64,000 nucleotides of DNA from Antedon mediterranea (GCF_964355755.1 NC_092676.1:13376288-13440287); one strand, 5' to 3'. Shown: positions 11,901 to 23,780, counted from the first letter of the stretch. Notes: generated by a model not told the origin, from the sequence alone. Numbers and translations: made by a program.

Positions 11901-12063
11901 AATCTATAGTAATAATGTTCTTAGTCAGTTCGTCTCGCTCGCGTGAAGTCTTCGGGTTTCTCAATACAATTCTCAGCGGTAAAGATAGGCTCGCGCTAAT
12001 GTTTAAATCAAAAGCGCTCTCAAAACACTTTTTGTCCAAAATTCGCAATATGACGTGAGTGTG
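8947..12063. mobile_element. Non-autonomous CAC-type DNA transposon nested in the recombinase gene
   Basis: A 3.1-kb segment that splits the recombinase reading frame. Removing it with one copy of the flanking TACC (8943-8946 and 12064-12067) restores the frame exactly. The ends form short imperfect inverted repeats: CACATTCA at 8947-8954 versus TGAGTGTG at 12056-12063 (7 of 8 when inverted), and a subterminal GACAAAAAGT at 8964-8973 with its inverse ACTTTTTGTC at 12027-12036. CAC ends with a 3-4 bp duplication fit the CACTA/Chapaev groups; the alternative reading is a 6-bp TACCCA duplication with weaker ends. No transposase is recognisable. The small reverse frame at 10913-11125 matches nothing I know. 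The interior has many AGGCCT words and is otherwise featureless. Confidence 0.65.
11407..11504. repeat. 13-bp inverted repeat inside the nested transposon
   Basis: CCAGACGGAGTAT at 11407-11419 and its perfect reverse complement ATACTCCGTCTGG at 11492-11504, separated by 72 bp. It may be the ends of a very small foldback insertion or a stem in a transcript. Function unknown. Confidence 0.6.
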
Positions 12064-12067
12064 TACC

Positions 12068-12825
12068 CATTGCAAAAAAGCGCTAGATCTAAAATTTGAA
12101 ACAATCAACTTGTATCTGGCGGGAATACGTTTCCACTATATTAAAGCAGGTTTACGAGATGTTACAGTGGGGGCAAACAGACTCCACTATGTATTACGAG
12201 GGATTAAGAAGTCGCAAAACATTTGTAATGCAAAACACGCCCCGATAACGTCAGCAATCCTGAGCGATATGTGCGCCATACTTTCTGCTGGTAGGACAAT
12301 AATTACACCTTTCATAGATGTTATGTTACAATGTATTTTTAAATTAGCTTTCTATGGGTTTTTAAGATGCGGCGAATTTACAAGTATAAGAGGGTCAGGT
12401 GCATACCTACAAATTAATGATGTTACATTAAAGCCCGAATCACAATGTTTTTTACTTCGTTTAAAGGCATCTAAAACCGACTCATTTAGAACAGGGGTAG
12501 AAATACCTATTTTCGAAAACGATAATTTAAGTTCCGTCCAAGCGATGTCTAACTACATCGCTGTTAGGTTAAGTCAAGGAGCATCTCCATTATCGCCGCT
12601 TTTTCTAGAGAACGAATCTAGTGGCTTCATGATATACTACAAATATGTGGTCATTACCAACATTTCCACGGACATTCGTTTAGAATAGGGGCGGCAACAT
12701 CAGCTGCTGCTGCAGGAGTGGAGGATCATGTTATCAAAACAATGGGTCGTTGGACATCTAACTGCTATATTAGGTACATCAGAACAAATCTAGAAGTAGT
12801 TAAACAAGCACAAAATGACATGTGA
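12068..12825 (+). pseudogene. Tyrosine recombinase, catalytic part
   Basis: Continues the recombinase after the nested transposon. The enzyme would integrate the circular DNA form by site-specific strand exchange with a tyrosine nucleophile. Visible catalytic landmarks: the first Arg in FYGFLRCGEF (about 12350-12375), the Lys of the beta hairpin in LKASKTDS, the H-x-x-R box HSFRIGAAT (from about 12673), the GRW box and the Tyr in SNCYIRYIR, ending at TGA 12823-12825. The first part, to about 12620, and the last part, from about 12640, lie in different frames, so there is a frameshift in 12610-12640. The frame reading from 12059 also covers a few transposon-derived bases at its start, which are not part of the gene. 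Confidence 0.85.
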
Positions 12826-12894
12826 GAACGTGCCGTCCCTTCCTCTTCCCTCTCCGGCCCCATCACACTTGCCCATTTTTAACTGCTTCATTTA

Positions 12895-13087
12895 GTCCTC
12901 CCTGCTGCTGCTTGGAGCGCTTTTCCCATTGGATCCTCATCCAATTAGCCTGACCTCCCTGCTGTTGCTTCATGTGGGAAAAAAAATATGGATCTTCATC
13001 CAAATACACATGTTCAACTAGAGGAGCGCTTATCTTCCCATTGGATCTTCATCCAATTATCCAGGCCTCCCTGCCACTGCTTCATGT

Positions 13088-13119
<32 letters not shown>

Positions 13120-13495
13120 GAAAAATGGATCTTCATCCAAATACACATGTTCGGCTAGGGTAGTGCTTTCTTTCCCGTTGGATCTTCATCCAATTCTCCA
13201 GGCCTTCCTGCCACTGCTTCATGTTGTATAAAAAAAAAATTTAAAAAAAATGGATCTTCATCCAAATACACATGTTCGGCTAGGGTAGCGCTTATCTTCC
13301 CATTGGATCTTCATCCAATTATCCAAGCCTCCCTGCCACTGCTGAACTGAACTGAACTGAACTTTTATTGTATCTCTTTTAAATCAGAGGCACAGTCTCA
13401 ATGAGATGCTTCATGTTGTATATATATATATATAAAAAATGGATCTTCATCCAAATACACATGTTCGGCTAGGGGAGCGCATCCTCCACCAATAC
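12895..13495 (+). repeat. Tandem repeat of about 125-137 bp in the 3' part of the Ngaro-like element
   Basis: About four and a half units, each with two copies of GGATCTTCATCCAA (for example 12990 and 13043, then 13127 and 13180), the word CCTCCCTGCCACTGCTTCATG and an A-rich or TA-rich run of variable length. GGATCTTCATCC is nearly palindromic. It lies between the recombinase stop and B1. The role is unknown; it could be part of the element's 3' control region. Confidence 0.85.
13343..13409 (-). mobile_element. Tiny LINE 3'-end insertion
   Basis: Interrupts one unit of the tandem repeat between CCACTGC and TTCATG, which are adjacent in the other units. On the reverse strand it reads as a unique stretch, then AATAAAAG, then a (TTCAG)n tail, with TGC on both sides as a possible 3-bp duplication. 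This is how a severely 5'-truncated CR1/L2-like LINE or a SINE tail would look. The family assignment is inference. Confidence 0.5.
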
Positions 13496-13584
13496 CCTCC
13501 ATGTCTCCGTTCTCATCCATAATAGCAACAATAAAATAATATACATATAACTAAAATACTGTCTTTGGGGGCTTCTACTCATTT

Positions 13585-13916
13585 TATTCGCTCATTTGGC
13601 TGGTATAATTCTGGGGAATTATTTTTCCCCCAAATTCCACAATTTACCTAACGGATGTCACTTTACATCCTTAACTTACCGATATACTTAATAACAACCA
13701 TTTGATTTACTGGCTCCTGTGACAACACACTGGACCTTTAATACAGCGATGTCATATGAGTGGTAGCCCCAAAGAGGCGAAATGTAGTTTATTATTAAGC
13801 TTTAGTAGTATTTAGCATTGCTTGTACGGTATCAGTAGAAATAAATATTATGTATTGTTAAATGTATACTCTTAATAAACTGGGAAAGCATTACTTATTT
13901 GTGTTGTGTGTAAAAG
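13585..13916 (+). repeat. Split direct repeat B1
   Basis: Starts TATTCGCTCATTTGGCTGG and ends GTGTTGTGTGTAAAAG. Closely matches B2 (14365-14687); differences include a few substitutions and small indels near 13790 and 14560. AATAAA at 13874-13879 may serve in 3'-end formation. Joined directly to A2. Confidence 0.9.
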
Positions 13917-13964
13917 GAAATTTAAAGTAATAAATTATAGTTTATACGCAGCACAAGTACTTTC
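13917..13964 (+). repeat. Split direct repeat A2
   Basis: 48 bp matching A1 with one mismatch and directly following B1, as in the B1-A2 junction of Ngaro-type elements. Confidence 0.88.
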
Positions 13965-14364
13965 TTTTAACTAAGGATGTGGTATATAAATGTGGGTAGA
14001 TTTCAGAGTAACAGAAGTGTTAGGATGAATGGTATATTGTTTCTACAGGTAATTAAAAAGTGAATGTTAGTCAAGGGAGACACTTTATCAAAGTTCCAAC
14101 CACAGTAATTGACAATGTAGTTCTATAGACCAACGGGTATATCTAATAGTGGAACCACAAAAATGTAGGATAGGCTAATTTCTAATTAGCAACCAATGGG
14201 AATTCAGAGTGTTTAGTTGGTTACTAAGAGGCATACTAGCACACCTCATTGTTAAATTAGCCGTTCAATAGTTGTACAAACTTTTCAATCGTCCCACCCG
14301 GCAATCCCCCGGCACCATCCAACTCCTAACTTCAACACAGGCGCTACTCATATGTTACTCATGC
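13965..14364 (+). other. Spacer between A2 and B2
   Basis: 400 bp not found elsewhere in the window and without a convincing open frame. It belongs to the right end of the element by position. I recognise nothing in it. Confidence 0.5.
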
Positions 14365-14687
14365 TATTCGCTCATTTGGCTGGTATATTTCTGGAGAATT
14401 ATTTTGCCCCCAAATTCCATTACCTAACGGATGTCACTTTACATCCTTAACTTACCGATATACTTAATAACAACCATATGATTTACTGGCTCCTGTGAAA
14501 ACACACTGGACCTTTATTACAGCGATGTCATATGAGTGGTAGCCCCCAAGAGGCCAAATGTAGTTTTAGCATTGCTTGTACGGTATCATTGCTTGTACGG
14601 TATCAGTAGAAATAAATATTATGTATTGTTAAATGTATACTCTTAATAAACTGGGAAAGCATTACTTATTTGTGTTGTGTGTAAAAG
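14365..14687 (+). repeat. Split direct repeat B2
   Basis: Second copy of B, ending TGTGTAAAAG, after which the AT-rich satellite resumes with CATAATTATTGAA. It carries AATAAA at 14645-14650. Defines the right terminus of the element. Confidence 0.9.
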
Positions 14688-15189
14688 CATAATTATTGAA
14701 TTTTAAAAAGTGGGAATTTTTGCCATTTTTAGAAAAAATTCCTATGGTCTCCCGCAGGAAAATTTTCGAAAAATGGCCAAATTTCAACCCTTTTATTTTT
14801 TGACATAATTCGTTACTATGGCTCTATAAGATGATGTTAGCAAAATATATCTGTATAAATGGCAATATTATAGCATAATTATTTAATTTTAAAAAGTGGA
14901 AAATGTTGCCATTTTCGACACTTTTTTTGACATAACTAGTTGCTATGTCTCTATAAGATGATGTTAGCACAATATATGTGCATAAATGGCAATATTATAG
15001 CATAATTATTAAATTTTAAAAAGTGGAAATTTTTGCCATTTTTAGAAAAAATTCCTATGATCCCCTGCAGGAAAATGTTTCGAAAAATGGCCAAATTTCA
15101 ACCCTTTTATTTTTTGACATAGTTCGTTACCATGGCTCTGTAAGATGATGTTAGCAAAATATATCTGTATAAATGTCAATATTATAGCT
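14688..15189 (+). repeat. AT-rich satellite, forward block 4
   Basis: Continues the monomer broken at 5652, then runs through further long and short monomers. It ends at AATATTATAGC, where the 25-bp array begins, so the two satellite families abut here. Confidence 0.9.
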
Positions 15190-17989
15190 ACATCGACCCC
15201 GATTTTACGTACAGCCATCAACCCCGTTTTTACGTAAAGACATCGACCTAGTTTTTACGTACCGACATCGACCAAGTTTTTACGTACAGAAATCGACCCC
15301 GATTTTACGTACAGACATCGACCCCGATTTTACGTACAGACATCGACCCCGATTTCACTTACAGACATCGACCCCGATTTTACGTACAAACATCGACCAT
15401 GATTTTACGTACAGACATCGACCTAGTTTTTATGTACCGATACCGACCTCGATTTTACGTACAGACAGCGACCCCGATTTTACGTACAGACATCGACCTA
15501 GTTTTGACATACAGACATCGACCCCGTTTTTACGTAAAGACATTGACCTAGTTTTTATGTACCGACATCGACCAAGTTTTTACGTACAGAAATCGACCCC
15601 GATTTTACGTACAGACATCGACCCCGATTTTACGTACAGACATCGACCCCGATTTTACGTACAGACATCGCCCCGATTTTACGTAAAGTCATCGACCCAG
15701 TTTTTACGTACAGACATCGACCTTGATTTTACGTACAGAAATCAACCCCGATTTTACGTACATACATCGACAACGATTTTACGTACAGACATCGACCCCG
15801 ATTTTACGTACAGACATCGACCTAGTTTTTACGCACCGACATCGACCTAGACTTTACATACAGTCAGCGACCCCGATTTTACATACAGACATTGACCTAG
15901 TTTTGACGTACAGATATCGACCCCGTTTTGACGTACAGATATCGACACCGACTTTACGCAAAGACAACGACCCCGATTTCACGTACAGACATCGACACCG
16001 ATTTTACGTACAAACATCGACCATGATTTTACATACAGACATCGACCTAGTTTTTACGTACAGACATCGACCCTGATTTTACATACAGACATCGACCTAG
16101 TTTTGACGTACAGACATCGACCCCGTTTTTACATACAGATATCGACTCTGTTTTTACGTACAGACATCGACCTAGTTTTTACGTACCGACATCGACCTCG
16201 ACTTTACGTACAGACAGCGACCCCGATTTTACGTACAGCCATCAACCCCGTTTTGACGTACAGACATCGACTTAATTTTGACGTACAGACATCGACTTAA
16301 TTTTGACGTACAGACATTGACCCCGATTTTACGTACAGACATCGACCAAGTTTTTACGTACAGACCTCAACCTCGATTTTACGTACAGACATCGACCCCG
16401 TTTTTACGTACATACCTTGACCCCAATTTAACGTACAGACATCGACCCCGATATTACGTACAGACATCGACCTAGTTTTTACGTACAGACATCGACCCCG
16501 ATTTTACGTACAGACATCGACTCCTCTTTTAAGTACAGACATCGACCCTGATTTTCCGTACAGATATCGACCCCGATTTTACGTACATACATCGACCCCG
16601 ATTTTACGTACAGACATCGACCTCGATTTTACGTACAGACATCGACCCGATTTTACGTACAGTCATCGACCCAGTTTTTACGTACAGACATCAACCTCGA
16701 TTTTACGTACCGACATCGATCCCTAATTTACGTACATACATCGACCCCGATTTTACGTACATACATCGATCCCTATTTTACGTACAGAGATCGACCCAGT
16801 TTTTACGTATAGACATCGACCCCGATTTTACATTAAGACATCGACCCCGATTTAACGTACATACATCGAACCCGATTTTACGTACATACATCGACCCCGA
16901 TTTTACGTACAGCCATCAACCCCGTTTTTACGTACAGATATCGACCCCGTTTTGACGGACAGAAATCGACCCCGTTTTGAGGTACAGACATTGACCACGT
17001 TTTTACGTTCAGACATCGAACCCGATTTACAGTACAGGCATCGACTCCGATTTAACGTAAAGACAACGACCCCGAATTCACGAACAGACATCGATCCCGT
17101 ATTTAGGTACAGACATCGACCTCGATTTTACGTACATACATCGACCCCTATTTTACGTACAGAGATCGACCCAGTTTTTACGTACAGACATCGACCCCGA
17201 TTTTACGTACAGACATCGACCCCGATTTAACGTACATACATCGAACCTGATTTTACGTACATACATCAACCCCGATTTTACGTACAGCCATCAACCTCGT
17301 TTTTGCGTACAGACATTGACCTAGTTTTGACATACAGATATCGACCCCGTTTTGACGTACAGAAATCGACCACGTTTTTACGTACAGACATCGAACCCGA
17401 TTTACCGTACAGGCATCGATTCCGATTTAACGTACAGACATCAACCCCGATTTTATGTACATACATCGACCCCGATTTTACGTACAGACATCGACCTCGA
17501 TTTTACGTATAAACATCGACCCAGTTTTTACGTACAGACATCGTCCTTGTTTTTACGTACAGACATCGACCCTTATTTTACAAACAGACATCGACCTAGT
17601 TTTGACGTACATATATCGACTCCGTTTTTACGTACAGACATCGACCTAGTAGTTACGTACAGACATCGACCCTGATTTTACATACAGACATCGACCCCGT
17701 TTTTACGTACCGACATCGACCTCAATTTTACGTACAGACAGCGACCCCGATTTTACTTACAGACATCGACCTAGTTTTAACGTACAGATATCGACCCCGT
17801 TTTGACGTAAATACATCGACAGCGATTTTACGTAAAGACAACGACCCCGATTTCACGAACAGACATCGATCCCGTATTTACGTACAGACATCGACCCCGA
17901 TTTTACGTACATACATCGACCCCGATTTAACGTACATACATCAACCCCGTTTTTACGTACAGACCTCGACCCCGTTTTGACAAACAGAC

Positions 17990-18145
17990 GTGTCGGTACG
18001 TAAAAACTAGGTCGATGTCTGTACGTAAAAACAGAGTCGATGTCTGTACGTAAAATCGAAGTCGATGTCGGTACGTAAAAACTAGGTCGATGTCTGTACG
18101 TAAAAACAGAGTCGATGTCTGAATGTCAAAACGGGGTCGATGTAC
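17990..18145 (-). repeat. Inverted monomer block, copy 1
   Basis: About six 25-bp monomers in reverse orientation (GTCGATGTCTGTACGTAAAA) within the forward array. The right edge contains GTCGATGTACATGAAATCGAC, a small hairpin with GTCGAT/ATCGAC arms. Confidence 0.9.
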
Positions 18146-20324
18146 ATGAAATCGACACTATTTTGAGGTAAAGACATCGACCTAGACTTTACATACAGTC
18201 AGCGACCCCGATTTTACATACAGACATTGACCTAGTTTTGACGTACAGATATCGACCCCGTTTTGACGTACAGATATCGACACCGACTTTACGCAAAGAC
18301 AACGACCCCGATTTCACGTACAGACATCGACACCGATTTTACGTACAAACATCGACCATGATTTTACATACAGACATCGACCTAGTTTTTACGTACAGAC
18401 ATCGACCCTGATTTTACATACAGACATCGACCTAGTTTTGACGTACAGACATCGACCCCGTTTTTACATACAGATATCGACTCTGTTTTTACGTACAGAC
18501 ATCGACCTAGTTTTTACGTACCGACATCGACCTCGACTTTACGTACAGACAGCGACCCCGATTTTACGTACAGCCATCAACCCCGTTTTGACGTACAGAC
18601 ATCGACTTAATTTTGACGTACAGACATCGACTTAATTTTGACGTACAGACATTGACCCCGATTTTACGTACAGACATCGACCAAGTTTTTACGTACAGAC
18701 CTCAACCTCGATTTTACGTACAGACATCGACCCCGTTTTTACGTACATACCTTGACCCCAATTTAACGTACAGACATCGACCCCGATATTACGTACAGAC
18801 ATCGACCTAGTTTTTACGTACAGACATCGACCCCGATTTTACGTACAGACATCGACTCCTCTTTTAAGTACAGACATCGACCCTGATTTTCCGTACAGAT
18901 ATCGACCCCGATTTTACGTACATACATCGACCCCGATTTTACGTACAGACATCGACCTCGATTTTACGTACAGACATCGACCCGATTTTACGTACAGTCA
19001 TCGACCCAGTTTTTACGTACAGACATCAACCTCGATTTTACGTACCGACATCGATCCCTAATTTACGTACATACATCGACCCCGATTTTACGTACATACA
19101 TCGATCCCTATTTTACGTACAGAGATCGACCCAGTTTTTACGTATAGACATCGACCCCGATTTTACATTCAGACATCGACCCCGATTTAACGTACATACA
19201 TCGAACCCGATTTTACGTACATACATCGACCCCGATTTTACGTACAGCCATCAACCCCGTTTTTACGTACAGATATCGACCCCGTTTTGACGGACAGAAA
19301 TCGACCCCGTTTTGAGGTACAGACATTGACCACGTTTTTACGTTCAGACATCGAACCCGATTTACAGTACAGGCATCGACTCCGATTTAACGTAAAGACA
19401 ACGACCCCGAATTCACGAACAGACATCGATCCCGTATTTAGGTACAGACATCGACCTCGATTTTACGTACATACATCGACCCCTATTTTACGTACAGAGA
19501 TCGACCCAGTTTTTACGTACAGACATCGACCCCGATTTTACGTACAGACATCGACCCCGATTTAACGTACATACATCGAACCTGATTTTACGTACATACA
19601 TCAACCCCGATTTTACGTACAGCCATCAACCTCGTTTTTGCGTACAGACATTGACCTAGTTTTGACATACAGATATCGACCCCGTTTTGACGTACAGAAA
19701 TCGACCACGTTTTTACGTACAGACATCGAACCCGATTTACCGTACAGGCATCGATTCCGATTTAACGTACAGACATCAACCCCGATTTTATGTACATACA
19801 TCGACCCCGATTTTACGTACAGACATCGACCTCGATTTTACGTATAAACATCGACCCAGTTTTTACGTACAGACATCGTCCTTGTTTTTACGTACAGACA
19901 TCGACCCTTATTTTACAAACAGACATCGACCTAGTTTTGACGTACATATATCGACTCCGTTTTTACGTACAGACATCGACCTAGTAGTTACGTACAGACA
20001 TCGACCCTGATTTTACATACAGACATCGACCCCGTTTTTACGTACCGACATCGACCTCAATTTTACGTACAGACAGCGACCCCGATTTTACTTACAGACA
20101 TCGACCTAGTTTTAACGTACAGATATCGACCCCGTTTTGACGTAAATACATCGACAGCGATTTTACGTAAAGACAACGACCCCGATTTCACGAACAGACA
20201 TCGATCCCGTATTTACGTACAGACATCGACCCCGATTTTACGTACATACATCGACCCCGATTTAACGTACATACATCAACCCCGTTTTTACGTACAGACA
20301 TCGACCCCGTTTTGACAAACAGAC

Positions 20325-20480
20325 GTGTCGGTACGTAAAAACTGGGTCGATGTCTGTACGTAAAAACAGAGTCGATGTCTGTACGTAAAATCGAAGTCGA
20401 TGTCGGTACGTAAAAACTAGGTCGATGTCTGTACGTAAAAACAGAGTCGATGTCTGAATGTCAAAACGGGGTCGATGTAC
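20325..20480 (-). repeat. Inverted monomer block, copy 2
   Basis: Same block as 17990-18145, shifted by 2335 bp, so it was copied with the higher-order unit. One visible difference is AACTGGGTCG in place of AACTAGGTCG. Confidence 0.9.
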
Positions 20481-20697
20481 ATGAAATCGACACTATTTTG
20501 AGGTAAAGACATCGACCACGTTTTTACGTACAGACATCGAACCCGATTTACCGTACAGGCATCGACTTCGATTTAACGTACATTCATCAACCCCGCTTTT
20601 ACGTACAGACATCGACCTAGTTTTTACGTACAGACATCGATCCAGATTTTACATACAGACATCGACCCCGTTTTTACGTACCGACATCGACCTCGAT

Positions 20698-23600
20698 GTT
20701 TTAATTTTTTTTTGTCTTGTGTGAGTTCATCTCACGTTTATTTAAATTCTCATTGGTGAATATATTATATACATATAAGTATATTTGTGACAATTAAAAG
20801 TAAGTGTTTAAAGTAGTTAAAATACAGGTATATTTACATAATAAGATGCTTGAATTCAGTATTAACCATATTTGTTTTCATTAAAATTTTAGAAAAAAAA
20901 TGAAAAATGGCGGTAAAATACATGATTAAAATGTTCTTGTTAAACTATCTTATTTGTGCTCTTATTTGTGTTCGAGTAGAGAGGCTATAAACTCAGGGGA
21001 GGAAAATGTAGTATCCTCCCTTTTCACCAAGATAAAAAGGATGAAATGAAAAAAGAGGAATGCAAAGGTTTGAAAGTTAGATATTTAGAATGATAGCATG
21101 CAATAATATATTTATTGAAAACCGTAAGTTTAGAGTCCATACACTGTGCGAGACACTTCATACCCGAGGTCACCTTGGTACAACTACTACTTACAATTTG
21201 TATTTACGATATAAAATATTGCAAATATAGAAAAATATATATATTGAACAAATACAAATACATGCAGATAACATTGACATGTTTACAATATGAATATTGC
21301 AAATATAGAAAAATATATATATATTAAAAAATAAATACCAATAATTACAGATTTCATATAAGTTATTAAAATTGTCTAAAAACATAATCAAGGGTTACAT
21401 TTAAAATCACTTGAAATAAAAAAGGGCTACACATTTATATTAAAACTTATACAGCATATGTCACACTAATATAAAATACAATTGTAAAACGTAGGGATGG
21501 AGATCTCCAGCACATATATATTTTAATTATTCAATAGGTCAAATATCCTGTCTTTACTCTTTTTCCATTTCTGATCAGCAGTATAAAAGTTATACGAATA
21601 CTCATTATTTATGAGGTTTATAATTTCATTTTTAAATAGCCCCCAAATATTTGCAGATTCTTTTTTTTTTCTGTCGTTTCTAGTTCTTTATATATTATGG
21701 AGGATTTATATATACAAAAATAAAAAACTGAAATTAATTCGTTTACAAGTTTGTTTGTTATTCAAAAAATTACATTAACCCACTTTGGGAAGTCTTGCTG
21801 TACTGTAACCTCATTTGGAAGACACTGAACCAGCATATCTTTTTTTACATAATTATAAGGATTCGATGTAACAACTTAAAATGAGCTACTTTTACCATGT
21901 GTTTCATTCTACATACTTTTCTATTCCATATTTCATTCCAGTCAATAATTTCATCTCTAAATTCTATTTCCCATTTCATTTGAGGATTTGGAATAATACA
22001 TATACCATTTATAAACTGCTTAAAATCGTAAGACGATCTTATCCTATTATGAAATATATTATGTTCTCTAAATTGTATACCTATGCGTGCATTTTCCAAC
22101 CTCATTTGTTCTTTACATATATCAGGTATTGCATTTATTGTTGCAAAGTATTCAATTAATCCATTCTGTTTATTCGACAGAGTTGGAATAATTTCTGCTG
22201 CAGTCAATAACCTGTTATTTACGATTATATCATTTACTCTTTTGTATCCAGAGTTTAACCAGGTGTTGAAATATAGAGATTTTCCCTAAATTGATGTTAT
22301 AAATTTGTTTTCCCATAAGTGTTAGTATGCGCTTCAGTATTTAATTTACTACAATTCGCAGTATAATCAACTGGATGCATATATTAGTTTGGAATACATT
22401 TCCAAATACCTGGGTTAGGATTTAACAGTCTATTAACCCAACTCAACTTCAGAGAGTCCACTAAGATATTAAAATTCACCACATTTATACCACCTTTATC
22501 TACTGTGTTTATAAGAGTTTTTCCTTTAATTTGTTCCCTTTTTCCTCCCCACAAAATCTATATAACAATGTATCAACTTTTGGAAAGATATAAAATGGTA
22601 CATCTATTATACAAGCATTGTATATTAATTTCGAAATGGTAAGAGATTTTATTACTGTTACCTTGCCAAAAAACATAAGGTTTCGTTTTTCCCATAGTTT
22701 TAGTGTATTCTCTAATTTTAAAACTGTATCATCCCAATTTCGTTTAACACAAGTATGTTTATCATACCCTACGTAGATTCCAAGTAATTTCACTGGTTTT
22801 TTTGGTCCATTTGATATTAAATGGCGATGTCTGTTTGTTTTTATTTGCTCCAATCCAAATTCCTTTCGATTTACTTTTATTTAACCTTAAACCTGATATT
22901 GAACAGAACATTTCAATTTCACACAGAAAATGGTTTAAACTAATTTCATCCTTTGTAAATATTACACTATCGTCAGCTAGTTGAGCTATTTTAACAATAT
23001 GATCTTCATTTTCATAAAGCAGACAAAGGACAACCCTGTCTTACACCACATCTCATATTGAATCTTTCAGATATCCAACCATTGTGGGTTACAAGGCATT
23101 GTGTATCTGTATATATAGTTTTTACCCAGTTAATAAATGACTGTCCAAAACCATATTTTTTCAGACATATAAACATTAAATTTCTATCTATAGAATCAAA
23201 CGCCTTGGCAAAGCCTAGAAAAACTATTGCACCTGGCTGATTGTTATTTTCTGTATATTACAATACATCTTCTACTAACCTAATATTCTCTCCTCCAAAT
23301 CTCCCTTTGACATAACCTTTCTGATCATATCCAATTATAGATCCAATTACAATTTGCATTCTATTGGAGAGAACATGAGCCATTACTTTATAATCTACAT
23401 TCAGTAGTGTTATAGGCCTCCAGTTTTCTAGTTTGTCTCTTTGTCCGCCTTTAAACAGTTGATTTATAATACCTAGTCTTTGTGAGCCGCCTAATCTTTT
23501 GCTAATAATATAGCAGTTATTCAAAGCGTCACATAACATATCTTTAATATCAACCCAAAAATGTCTATAAAATTCAACACTCAAGCGATCCGAACCTGGA

Positions 23601-23780
23601 CTTTGTTGAGTTTCATTTTTTCTATAGCATTTGTAAGTTCTTCTACTGATATTAATCCTTCACATTTCACAGAGTTGTCATAAGAAAGTGTATTTATTTT
23701 AGTGTTTCTTACATACTTATTTATCCTACCCTGTGGAATTGTTTTACATGCATAAAACTTTTCATAAAAGCTTACTTGTT
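20698..23780 (-). mobile_element. L1/Tx1-like LINE fragment, copy 1
   Basis: 3083-bp 5'-truncated non-LTR retrotransposon on the reverse strand. The array resumes with a 10-bp in-phase overlap, CGACCTCGAT at 20688-20697 and 23781-23790, consistent with a target-site duplication. The 3' end lies at low coordinates: AATAAA (20742-20737 on the reverse strand), then an A-rich tail. A small hairpin GTGAG/CTCAC sits between signal and tail. 20698-21522 is 3' untranslated and includes TA-rich repeats near 21230-21330. The same insertion recurs at 39346 and 55618. Confidence 0.88.
21523..23780 (-). pseudogene. LINE ORF2 fragment (reverse transcriptase), copy 1
   Basis: Reading from high to low coordinates: a pre-RT part, a frameshift near 23600, then NWRPITLLNVDYKVMAHVLS and GYDQKGYVKGRFGGENIRL (about 23270-23430), typical of the L1/Tx1 clade. 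After a stop at VEDVL, motif A reads FLGFAKAFDSIDR, with Gly where the first catalytic Asp should be. Motif B CGVRQGCPLSAL follows, then an internal deletion, then QLADDSVIF (motif C), the thumb FLGIYVGYDKH region, a frameshift near the FWGGKR-like box (about 22530), and the C-terminal part to the stop at 21523. The endonuclease domain is absent. The protein is dead by several lesions, which all three copies share. In this copy, extra poly-T bases near 21660-21672 also shift the C-terminal frame. Confidence 0.85.

Larger units (their letters stand above)
5653..14687 (+). mobile_element. Ngaro-like (DIRS-order) retrotransposon with split direct repeats
   Basis: A 9.0-kb insertion, about 5.9 kb without a nested 3.1-kb transposon. 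Order: A1 (5653-5700), Gag, RT-RNase H, tyrosine recombinase, B1 (13585-13916), A2 (13917-13964), spacer, B2 (14365-14687). A1 matches A2 at 47 of 48 positions, and B1 and B2 are close copies. Satellite sequence is exactly continuous across the element, with no target duplication and only the dinucleotide AG common to both edges. The B1-A2 junction TAAAAG/GAAATTT equals what joining the two outer ends would produce. Split direct repeats, lack of target duplication and a tyrosine recombinase in place of an integrase are family hallmarks (established for Ngaro and PAT). There is no room for a methyltransferase between RNase H and recombinase, which favours Ngaro over DIRS/PAT. The copy is decayed and not autonomous. 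Confidence 0.9.
15846..20515 (+). repeat. Higher-order tandem duplication, two units of 2335 bp
   Basis: 15846-18180 and 18181-20515 are near-identical; the same start word CCTAGACTTTACATACAGTC occurs at 15846 and 18181 and all variant monomers recur at an offset of 2335. Each unit includes one block of inverted monomers. 2335 is not a multiple of 25, because of indels within monomers. Confidence 0.9.
15190..20697 (+). repeat. 25-bp minisatellite array, segment 1
   Basis: Tandem 25-bp monomers: CAGACATCGACC, then mostly CCGATTTT or CTAGTTTT, then TACGTA. Main variants are CCCCGATTTT, CCTAGTTTTT, CCCCGTTTTT and CCTCGATTTT. The monomer has three CpGs and a TACGTA palindrome. It contains no stop in any forward frame, so long open frames with the 25-residue cycle TDIDPDFTYRHRP + RFYVQTSTPILR appear; these have no start, composition or conservation signs of a gene. 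15846-20515 is a pair of 2335-bp higher-order units. Confidence 0.95.

Noticed and set aside
5653-14687. LTR retrotransposon with ordinary LTRs
   Set aside because: Repeats are split (A1, B1-A2, B2), there is no target duplication, and a tyrosine recombinase is present in place of a DDE integrase.
21115-21391. 70- and 66-codon frames in the LINE 3' region (also at 39763 and 56034)
   Set aside because: They lie in AT-rich 3' untranslated sequence with simple TA repeats and show no domain.
21881-22159. Forward open frames opposite the LINE copies (also at 41728, 56799, 22083, 22802, 23058)
   Set aside because: They are antisense shadows of the reverse-strand RT and recur with each LINE copy. 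No family resemblance.
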